Source: Microbacterium oleivorans NBRC 103075 (lineage in GTDB: Bacteria > Actinomycetota > Actinomycetes > Actinomycetales > Microbacteriaceae). From it: a DNA stretch of 64,000 nucleotides. Below are positions 43,917 to 52,075 of the stretch, piece by piece (position 1 is the first letter of the stretch; the number at the start of each line of letters is the position of its first letter). Position numbers and translations under genes: made by a program. Below the pieces are notes generated by a model. It was given only the letters and a program-made list of their open reading frames with translations. It was not told the DNA's origin and made no database searches. Location of the stretch: positions 1 through 64,000 of the forward strand of contig NZ_BCRG01000012.1 of assembly GCF_001552475.1 (NCBI RefSeq), in the 5' to 3' direction.

Positions 43917-43930
43917 TGTGAGCGATAACA
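43917..43930. promoter_or_regulatory. LacI-type operator 2
   Basis: TGTGAGCGATAACA, strikingly similar to half of the E. coli lac operator (TTGTGAGCGGATAACA). Its centre is 32 bp, about three helical turns, from operator 1. Confidence 0.6.
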
Positions 43931-43995
43931 TTTCCGTAACGCGGGCTCGTCGGAGGCGATCGGAACTCACGCGGCTCGCCGGGCAGCCGCAGCGA

Positions 43996-44009
43996 TGTGA
44001 GCATTCACA
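43996..44009. promoter_or_regulatory. LacI-type operator 3
   Basis: TGTGAGCATTCACA, 79 bp centre-to-centre from operator 2 and about 47 bp before the argG -10 box. Could allow looping with the other two sites. Confidence 0.55.
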
Positions 44010-44026
44010 TCTCCCGCACGGTGTAA

Positions 44027-45499
<1,473 letters not shown>

Positions 45500-45513
45500 G
45501 AGCTCGCTGAATT

Positions 45514-45537
45514 AAGTTGCACACCGATGTGCAACTT
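45514..45537. promoter_or_regulatory. TetR operator upstream of the TetR-YhgE operon
   Basis: Perfect palindrome with arms AAGTTGCACA and TGTGCAACTT around CCGA. It ends two bases before the TATGAT -10 box, so a bound repressor would block transcription. Confidence 0.7.
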
Positions 45538-45539
45538 CG

Positions 45540-45545
45540 TATGAT
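45540..45545 (+). promoter_or_regulatory. -10 box of leaderless TetR gene
   Basis: TATGAT, six bases, GTG at 45552. Confidence 0.55.
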
Positions 45546-45551
45546 CGTGAG

Positions 45552-46163
45552 GTGACCACGACCGCATCGCCGCGTCGTCCGCGAAAGGATGCCGCGTCGA
45601 ACCGCGTCGACATCCTCGCGGCGGCAGCGGCCACCATCGCCCGCGACCCCCACGCATCGATCGACGCCATCGCGCGCGCCGCCGGCCTCAGCCGCCGCGC
45701 GCTGTACGGGCACTTCGATGACCGCGATGCGCTCCTGCGCGCCATGATCCTCGGCGGCGCGGAGCGCTTCAACGCCCTCGCGGACGGCGTCGAGGACGCC
45801 GGTCCCGCACCCGTCGCGCTCGCTCGACTCGCCTCGACCCTGTGGGACGGCGCTGCGGGCGTGCAGTTCGCCGCGGCCGTCGCGCTCGACGATTCGCACA
45901 TCGCCGAAACCGCCGCCGTACTCACACCCGTCCGTCAGCGGGTCCTCGCGCTCGTCACACGGGGGCGCGAGGAGGGCACGATCCGCACCGACATGCCCGC
46001 CGTCACCGTCGCGCGCCTCATCGAAGAGGCCGCTCGCACCGTCATCACCCGTCTCGACACCAGCCGCCCCGAAGCCGCCTCGGTGGCGGTCCGCGCGATC
46101 CTCGGTGTCGCCGGCCTCAGCTGGCGCGAAGCGGACAAGATCCTGGACGAGGCCGCCGCATGA
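45552..46163 (+). CDS. TetR-family regulator
   Basis: A 203-residue TetR-type repressor. The helix-turn-helix is SIDAIARAAGLSRRALYGHF (36-55) within an N-terminal DNA-binding domain; the rest is the helical ligand domain. The GTG start is set by a TATGAT box six bases upstream. A 24-bp palindrome in front of that box is the likely autoregulatory operator. It is coupled by ATGA to the next gene, and the three-gene set TetR - ABC-like - YhgE/Pip is a known actinobacterial arrangement. The ligand is unknown. Confidence 0.87.
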   Translation: MTTTASPRRPRKDAASNRVDILAAAAATIARDPHASIDAIARAAGLSRRALYGHFDDRDALLRAMILGGAERFNALADGVEDAGPAPVALARLASTLWDGAAGVQFAAAVALDDSHIAETAAVLTPVRQRVLALVTRGREEGTIRTDMPAVTVARLIEEAARTVITRLDTSRPEAASVAVRAILGVAGLSWREADKILDEAAA

Positions 46164-46876
46164 AGATCGCACTCACCGCCGTCTCGAAGGGCCGCGCCGG
46201 CGGCATCGTCCCGCTGACCGACCTCGTCATCGAGTCCGGTCGCGTCACAATCACCACGGCGGAGACCGAGCAGCGCCCCTCGGTCCTCGGCCTCATCGCC
46301 GTGGGCCGCATGCGTCCGGACTCCGGCACCGTGACGATCGACGGCGCGCGCAGCTCCCGCCGACTGCGGAAGGTCGCAGCCCTGGTCGACGCTCCCGACG
46401 TCAACGACCCCGCCCCCGACGTGACCGTCGTCGGCGTCGTCGAAGAGGAGCTCATGTTCGCCGGGCGTCGCGCCGACCCGCTCTCCGCCCGCCGCTGGCT
46501 CGATGAGCACGGTTGGCGCCGGCTCGCCCGCACCCCGTTCGGCCAGCTCGAAGCCGACGACCGCATTCGCATGCTGCTCGAACTCGCCGCCCTCCGCCGC
46601 GGTATCGAAGCTCTCGTCCTCGTCTCGCCGGACCGCCACGGTGGCGACCCGCGTCACTGGCGACGCATCGCCGACGGCTTTGCGGCCCGCGGCTTCGCCG
46701 TCCTGGTCATCGCCGGCACCGCCGCCTCGACAGCCCTCGACGGGCACGCGCCGACCCCTCGCGCCCGTATCGGTCGCCCCCGGATCCGGCGCAGTGCCAC
46801 GGTCCGCCGCGCGCGGCCTGCGAGCGCGGCGCCACTCGGCACCCCTCCTTCCCCGACCGGAGGCATCCTCTCGTGA
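46160..46876 (+). CDS. Degenerate ABC ATPase-like protein
   Basis: A 238-residue protein that keeps the outline of an ABC ATPase but not its catalytic motifs. VLGLIAVGRMRPDSGTVTID aligns with the helix and strand after a Walker A loop, but the loop itself reads TAETEQRPS with no GxxGxGK. FGQLEADDRIRMLLELAAL stands where the LSGGQ signature would be, and EALVLVSPDRHGGD where Walker B would be. It is therefore unlikely to hydrolyse ATP. The C-terminal 35 residues are basic and Pro-rich. It is translationally coupled on both sides, so it probably acts as a partner of the YhgE/Pip protein. Confidence 0.7.
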   Translation: MKIALTAVSKGRAGGIVPLTDLVIESGRVTITTAETEQRPSVLGLIAVGRMRPDSGTVTIDGARSSRRLRKVAALVDAPDVNDPAPDVTVVGVVEEELMFAGRRADPLSARRWLDEHGWRRLARTPFGQLEADDRIRMLLELAALRRGIEALVLVSPDRHGGDPRHWRRIADGFAARGFAVLVIAGTAASTALDGHAPTPRARIGRPRIRRSATVRRARPASAAPLGTPPSPTGGILS

Positions 46877-48768
46877 AGATCCCCGCCCTGTTCGCAGCGG
46901 AGCTGCGCCGCCTCACCTCGACCCGGATGCGGGTCATCGCCCTGATCGCGCTCATCCTGGTTCCCGTCCTCTACGGCGGGCTGTACCTGTGGGCCAACCA
47001 GGACCCGTACGGCAACCTCTCCGAGGTGCCCGTCGCCCTCGTCGTGCAGGACAAGGGCGCGACGCTGAACGGGACCGACCGGAACCTCGGCGACGAGGTC
47101 GCCGACTCGCTCCTCGACGACGGCAGCTTCGACTGGCATGTGGTGGATGCCGCCGGTGCCCGCACGGGCCTCGATGACGGCGCATTCGACTTCGCCGTGA
47201 CTCTACCCGGCGATTTCACGTCAGCGGTCGCCTCGATCTCATCGTCCACCCCGCGTCAGGCCGAGATCGACCTGACGACGAACGACGCCAACAACTACCT
47301 CGCCTCGACCATCGGGACCCAGGCGGTCCAGCGCATCCGGACGACGGTGACGGAGAAGGTCGTGCGTGAAGCCGGCCTGACGATGCTCGACGCGCTCAAC
47401 ACCGTGCGCGTCAAGCTGATCGACGCTGCTGACGGAGCCAGCACTCTGACCGATGGGCTCGGCTCCGCCGGCGACGGCGCCGACACCCTCGCCGACGGCG
47501 CAACCACCCTGGCGACGGGAACGACGAAGCTCACGACGGGCGCGAACTCGCTCGCCTCCGGCGTCGACACCCTGGCGGGCGGGCTCCGCTCGCTGACCTC
47601 CGGCGCCGAGCAGGTCTCCGGTGGAACGGCGAAGCTCCGCAGCGTCGCCGACCGTGTGGGATCGGCTTCGGACCGCGTCTCGACGGCCGTCCCGACCCTG
47701 CGCAAGGACCTCACCGCCGCCCTCACGAAGCAGGGGCTCGACGCGACCCAGATCGCCGATGTCCTCGAGGTCATCGACCCGATCGGCGCCCGCGTCGAGA
47801 AGCTCGACTCCCGAGTGCAGCAGGCCGTCGCGCAGATCGACAAGCTCGACGACGGCGCCGCTCAGGTCGCCAGCGGCAGCGCGAAGCTCGCGACGGGTGC
47901 GGCCACCGCCGCGACCGGCGCGCACACTCTCGCCGATGGCGTGAAGAGCGCCGACGCCGGTGCTCACAAGCTCGACAACGGCGCTCACACCCTGGCCTCC
48001 GGCATCCACAAGCTCGACGATGGTGCCGCGAAGCTCCGCGACGGCCTCCGCGAGGGAGCGGCGAAGCTGCCCGATGACAGCGCGAAGACACGTGCTGCGC
48101 AGGCCTCGACGCTCGCGGACCCCGTCGGGATCACGGCAGACTCGGTCACCGAGGCCCAGAACTACGGCGCCGGTCTCGCCCCGTTCTTCGCCGCCCTCGC
48201 CGGCTGGATCGGCATCTACGCGCTGTTCCTCATCGTCAAGCCGATCTCGCGCCGCGCCGTCACGGCGCTCCGCTCCCCCATCCGCGTGGCGATCGCCGGC
48301 TGGCTCACGCCCGCCGCCCTCGGCGCGGTGCAGATGATCTCGCTGTTCGGCGTGCTCTCCATCACGCTCGGCTTCTCGTTCACGCATCCGCTGCCGACCC
48401 TCGGCATCCTGCTGCTGGCTTCGGCGACGTTCGCCGCGATCATCCTCGCGCTCAACGTGTGGCTGGGTTCCGTGGGCCAGTTCGTCGGCCTCGTGCTGAT
48501 GGTCCTCCAGCTCGTCACGGCGGGCGGCACCTTCCCGTGGCAGACGCTGCCGGCACCGCTCGCGGCGCTCCACCACGTGCTGCCGATGGGCTACGTCGTC
48601 GACGCGATGCGGCAGGTCATGTACGGCGGTGTCGCCGGCCGGGCGTGGACGGATGCCGCGGTGCTCGCGACGTGGTTGGTCGGCGCACTGCTGGTCGCCA
48701 TCGTGGGCGTGACGCGCATGACGTTCCGCCGGACGATGCGCGACCTCCAGCCGAGCCTCATCGGCTGA
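46873..48768 (+). CDS. YhgE/Pip family membrane protein
   Basis: A 631-residue protein. An N-terminal helix (IALIALILVPVLYGGLYLWA) is followed by the YhgE/Pip N-domain (VPVALVVQDKGATLNG, FDFAVTLPGDFTSAVASISS). Residues about 190-410 contain many seven-residue x-L-x-x-G-x-x repeats (LADGATTLATG, LASGVDTLAGG, LDDGAAKL) that likely form an extended stalk outside the cell. Five C-terminal helices resemble an ABC-2 permease with FFAALAGWIGIYALFLIVK and LHHVLPMGYVVDAMRQVMYG. Such proteins include phage receptors and type-VII-linked factors; the role here is not certain. GTG overlaps the upstream stop. Confidence 0.87.
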   Translation: MKIPALFAAELRRLTSTRMRVIALIALILVPVLYGGLYLWANQDPYGNLSEVPVALVVQDKGATLNGTDRNLGDEVADSLLDDGSFDWHVVDAAGARTGLDDGAFDFAVTLPGDFTSAVASISSSTPRQAEIDLTTNDANNYLASTIGTQAVQRIRTTVTEKVVREAGLTMLDALNTVRVKLIDAADGASTLTDGLGSAGDGADTLADGATTLATGTTKLTTGANSLASGVDTLAGGLRSLTSGAEQVSGGTAKLRSVADRVGSASDRVSTAVPTLRKDLTAALTKQGLDATQIADVLEVIDPIGARVEKLDSRVQQAVAQIDKLDDGAAQVASGSAKLATGAATAATGAHTLADGVKSADAGAHKLDNGAHTLASGIHKLDDGAAKLRDGLREGAAKLPDDSAKTRAAQASTLADPVGITADSVTEAQNYGAGLAPFFAALAGWIGIYALFLIVKPISRRAVTALRSPIRVAIAGWLTPAALGAVQMISLFGVLSITLGFSFTHPLPTLGILLLASATFAAIILALNVWLGSVGQFVGLVLMVLQLVTAGGTFPWQTLPAPLAALHHVLPMGYVVDAMRQVMYGGVAGRAWTDAAVLATWLVGALLVAIVGVTRMTFRRTMRDLQPSLIG

Positions 48769-48778
48769 GAGTCAGCCG
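48762..48778. terminator. Hairpin formed by two convergent stop codons
   Basis: CGGCTGA-GAG-TCAGCCG. The left arm ends with the YhgE stop codon and the right arm starts with the MrpG stop codon. Short stem, so termination strength is uncertain. Confidence 0.5.
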
Positions 48779-49128
48779 CCGGCTCCCGGCGGGGTCTCCT
48801 TGGCATCGGCCAGCTCGTCGACGTGCAGGTGACGGCGGTCGATCGTGCCGTTGCGGTACGCCTGCCGCCCCACCATGTGCGCGGACAGCGGCGCGGTCGC
48901 GAACTGGATGAGCAGCACCGGGACGAGGAAGGCCACGACGGCCCACGACTGCAGCTCGAGCCCGACGGCGATCGCGATCAGCAGAAGACCGAGCACCTGC
49001 GGCTTGGTCGCGGCGTGCAGCCGGGTCGGGACGTCGCGAAAACGCAACAGACCGATCGCCGCGGTCAGGCAGAGGAGCGACCCGGCGAGGATCAGCACGA
49101 GGGCCACGACGTGGAGGAACTCGGTCAT
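48772..49128 (-). CDS. mrpG: Na+/H+ antiporter subunit MrpG
   Basis: A 118-residue membrane protein with three helices of the MnhG/MrpG family. Key segments are LILAGSLLCLTAAIGLLRFR, DVPTRLHAATKPQVLGLLLI (the invariant T-R-L-H-A/G-A) and FLVPVLLIQFATAPLSAHMV. It is a small subunit of the Mrp cation/proton antiporter in the cytoplasmic membrane. Last gene of the six-gene operon; its ATG overlaps the mrpF stop. Confidence 0.92.
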   Translation of the reverse strand: MTEFLHVVALVLILAGSLLCLTAAIGLLRFRDVPTRLHAATKPQVLGLLLIAIAVGLELQSWAVVAFLVPVLLIQFATAPLSAHMVGRQAYRNGTIDRRHLHVDELADAKETPPGAGG

Positions 49129-49400
49129 CGCTCGGCTCCCCCGTCTCGACGGGCGACGAAGCGCGCAATCGACACCGACCCGAACACCCCGACTGCGGCC
49201 ACGATGAGCAGCACCGGCAGTGAGCGAGTGTGGTGGTTGATCGCCATCTCGGCGCCGAGGGCGCAGATGAGAAGAGTCAGGAGGACGTCCGAGGCGACCG
49301 CGCGGTCGAGGATAGACGGGCCGATGATGATCCGCCAGACGGTGAGCAGCGCCGACACGCCGAAGACCGCGCTGATCACGATGATGAGGACAGTGGTCAC
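49125..49400 (-). CDS. mrpF: Na+/H+ antiporter subunit MrpF
   Basis: A 91-residue, three-helix MrpF subunit. It has WRIIIGPSILDRAVASDVLL, the family hallmark R-x-x-x-G-P-x-x-x-D-R, and a C-terminal helix ending FVARRDGGAER. The GTG start overlaps the mrpE stop. Part of the membrane-bound Mrp complex. Confidence 0.92.
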   Translation of the reverse strand: MTTVLIIVISAVFGVSALLTVWRIIIGPSILDRAVASDVLLTLLICALGAEMAINHHTRSLPVLLIVAAVGVFGSVSIARFVARRDGGAER

Positions 49401-49996
49401 GATCGCTCCCCCTTCACGGTGGTCCGGACATCCACCGCGCCGGTGCGGGCCTTGCGGACCGCCTCGAGCTGCGCGCTCGAGCCGACGGCGCGGACGAGGC
49501 GCGCCTCCCAGCGCTGCACCATCTGCCGCTGCGTCTCGACCTCAGCCGTCGTCGAGGCGCCGAGGACGTGCAGGTACAGGATCCGACGGTCACGGTCGGT
49601 CTCGAGGACCAGTGACCCCGGAATGAGGGATGCCGTCACTCCGACGTGAGCCATGATCAGGTCGTCGTCGGTCACCAACGGCACCGCGACGACCGAGACG
49701 CCTGGCTGACCGCGCGGCGAGACGACCTGCCACGCCACCACGAGCGATCCCTTGATGACGGCGCCGAGGAACTGGACGAGGAAGACGAGCAGCCACCAAG
49801 GGTTCAACCGCCCCGAGAGCTCGACGGGCGGCAGTCGGAACACACTCGTGACGAAGACTGCGACGACGGTGCCCGTGAGGAAGGAGAGCACCGTGAACTG
49901 TCCCCACAGCAGCATCCAGAGCGCGATGAGCCACAGGAAGAACGGCAGCTGCCGCCAGATGCCGGTCAGCGCGCTGCGCTGCGTGTCAGTTCCCAT
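49397..49996 (-). CDS. mrpE: Na+/H+ antiporter subunit MrpE
   Basis: A 199-residue MrpE subunit with N-terminal helices (LPFFLWLIALWMLLWGQFTV, LNPWWLLVFLVQFLGAVIKG) and a cytoplasmic C-terminal part containing IPGSLVLETDRDRRILYLHV, the typical family motif. A 30-residue basic tail follows. It overlaps mrpD by 11 bases. Confidence 0.9.
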   Translation of the reverse strand: MGTDTQRSALTGIWRQLPFFLWLIALWMLLWGQFTVLSFLTGTVVAVFVTSVFRLPPVELSGRLNPWWLLVFLVQFLGAVIKGSLVVAWQVVSPRGQPGVSVVAVPLVTDDDLIMAHVGVTASLIPGSLVLETDRDRRILYLHVLGASTTAEVETQRQMVQRWEARLVRAVGSSAQLEAVRKARTGAVDVRTTVKGERS

Positions 49997-51557
49997 CGTT
50001 CACCTCGTCCTGCAGCTGGGTGAGGCTCACGGGGTAGGGCAGCGCCGCGCCGATGCTCGCACACAGGTGGTACAGCGGTCCCGCGAAGACGGTGAGGGCG
50101 ATCGTGACGGCAACCATGCCGGTCGTCGAGGCGGTCATGATGCGCGGGATGACGCGACGCTCGGTCTGCACGCCGGCCGCCGGAGCGTCGTCGAGATACG
50201 AGATTCGGTCGACGACACCGGACTCCTCGGCGTGGTCTTCCTCCTCTCGCCAGAACGAGAGGTTCCACGCGCGCATGAGTGCATACAGGGTGAGAAGAGA
50301 CGTCACGATTCCGGCGACGATCAGCGCGTACATGATCGGCGTGCCGACGGCGGCAGCAGCATCGAAGAGGGCGTACTTGCCGATGAACCCGGAGAACGGC
50401 GGCAAGCCACCGAGGTTGATCGCGGGGATGAAGTACAGCACCGCCAGCAGCGGCGCCGCCCTCATCAGACCCTTCACCTTGAGGATCGACGTCGAACCCG
50501 CTCGGCGCTCGACCAGTCCGACGGCGAGGAACAGGGTCGTCTGCACCACGATGTGGTGGACCATGTAGTAGATCGTGGCGCCGAGAGATGCGGGGGTCGC
50601 GATCGCGAGCCCGAACACCATGTATCCGATGTGGCTCACGAGGGTGAACGACAGGATGCGTTTCAGCTCGGCCTGCGCGACGGCGCCGAGGATCCCGACC
50701 ACCATCGTGGCCAGCGCGACGATGAGGAGCAGTTGGTTGACGTCATTGTCGCGGAAGATCTGCGTCTCGGTGCGGATCATCGCGTAGACGCCGACCTTGG
50801 TCAGCAGGCCCGCGAACACCGCCGTCACGGGTGCCGGCGCGGTCGGATAGGAGTCCGGGAGCCAGAACGACAGCGGGAAAACGGCGGCCTTGATGCTGAA
50901 GGCGAGCAGCAGCATGAGGTGGAGGACGAGCTGCACCTCATCGGGGAGCTCCCCCATCCGGTCGGCGAGCTGCGCCATGTTGACGGTGCCGAGAGCGCCG
51001 TAGATCGCCGCGATTGCCGCAAGGAAGAGGATCGACGACACCAGCGACACGACGATGTAGACGACGCCGGTGCGGATACGGGACTCCGTCGAACCCAACG
51101 TGATGAGGACGTACGAGGCGACCAGCAGGATCTCGAACCCGACGTACAGGTTGAAGAGGTCACCGGCGATGAACGCGTTGAAGATGCCCGCGGCGAGGAT
51201 CAGGTACGACGGGTGGAAGATCGAGACCGGCGTCTCCTCATCCCCGTCGGCCGCACCCTGCCCGACCGAGAACAGCAGGACGGCGAGAAGCACGATGCTC
51301 GAGACGAGGACGAGCAGGGCGGCGAGCCGGTCGACGTAGAGGACGATGCCGAACGGGATCGGCCATCCGCCCACCGAGACCGCCAGCGGCGCTCCGCTGA
51401 GGTCGACGTAGTAGAGCAACACGGCGGCGATCGCGGCCGCAACGGTGAGCGTCACGATCGAGACGCCGACCTGCACCCGACGGCGGCGGCCGAAGATCAG
51501 GGCGATCCCCGCGCCCAGCAGAGGCAGGGTCACCAGAAGGGGGACGAGCGCGTTCAT
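49986..51557 (-). CDS. mrpD: Na+/H+ antiporter subunit MrpD
   Basis: A 523-residue polytopic protein homologous to proton-pumping NuoM/NuoN. About 14 helices. The conserved glutamate and lysine of the proton path are in LYVGFEILLVASYVLI and SIKAAVFPLSFWLPDSYPTA, followed by PVTAVFAGLLTKVGVYAMIR and RILSFTLVSHIGYMVFGLAI. The C-terminal region contains FWREEEDHAEESG. The ATG overlaps the mrpC stop. Confidence 0.94.
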   Translation of the reverse strand: MNALVPLLVTLPLLGAGIALIFGRRRRVQVGVSIVTLTVAAAIAAVLLYYVDLSGAPLAVSVGGWPIPFGIVLYVDRLAALLVLVSSIVLLAVLLFSVGQGAADGDEETPVSIFHPSYLILAAGIFNAFIAGDLFNLYVGFEILLVASYVLITLGSTESRIRTGVVYIVVSLVSSILFLAAIAAIYGALGTVNMAQLADRMGELPDEVQLVLHLMLLLAFSIKAAVFPLSFWLPDSYPTAPAPVTAVFAGLLTKVGVYAMIRTETQIFRDNDVNQLLLIVALATMVVGILGAVAQAELKRILSFTLVSHIGYMVFGLAIATPASLGATIYYMVHHIVVQTTLFLAVGLVERRAGSTSILKVKGLMRAAPLLAVLYFIPAINLGGLPPFSGFIGKYALFDAAAAVGTPIMYALIVAGIVTSLLTLYALMRAWNLSFWREEEDHAEESGVVDRISYLDDAPAAGVQTERRVIPRIMTASTTGMVAVTIALTVFAGPLYHLCASIGAALPYPVSLTQLQDEVNDGN

Positions 51558-52075
51558 CGCTGACCCCCCGGCCGGTCGAGGCCCGCGTCGTCGCGCAGTT
51601 CGGCGATGTCCTGCGCGTGGAGGATCACGATGGGCGAGGTCTCCGTCCCGATGAAGTCGGTCGTGGCGTCGTCATCCTCGTCGGTGATCTCGTCGTCCAT
51701 CGTCTCCTCGTCGCGCGCGCCGCGCTCGCGGACCTCGCGGTCGGCCTCGTCGTCGGCGACCGTGTCTGCCTGACCGAGCTGCCAGGAGCGGTAGATGAGC
51801 GCGAGGAGGAACGAAGAGATCGCGAAGGTGATGACGATCGCCGTGAGCGAGAGAGCCTGCGGCAGAGGGTCGCTGAAACGCTCGCCGTCCTCAGCGCTGC
51901 CGGAGAAGGGCGCGATGCCGGGGGCGCCCATCACGACGAGCAGGAAGAGGTTCGCCGCGTTGCCGAGCAGGAGGAACCCGATGAGGACGCGAGTGAGGCT
52001 GCGTTCGAGCATCGCGTAGACGCCGGCCGCGAAGAGCGCACCCATGATGATGACGAGGACGAGCGAGACGGTCAT
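51554..52075 (-). CDS. mrpC: Na+/H+ antiporter subunit MrpC
   Basis: A 173-residue MrpC (NuoK-like) protein with three helices: VSLVLVIIMGALFAAGVYAM, LIGFLLLGNAANLFLLVVMG and ALSLTAIVITFAISSFLLAL. Unlike minimal MrpC it carries a C-terminal acidic cytoplasmic tail of about 65 residues (for example TMDDEITDEDDDATTDF), whose role is unknown. The ATG overlaps the mrpA stop. Confidence 0.9.
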   Translation of the reverse strand: MTVSLVLVIIMGALFAAGVYAMLERSLTRVLIGFLLLGNAANLFLLVVMGAPGIAPFSGSAEDGERFSDPLPQALSLTAIVITFAISSFLLALIYRSWQLGQADTVADDEADREVRERGARDEETMDDEITDEDDDATTDFIGTETSPIVILHAQDIAELRDDAGLDRPGGQR

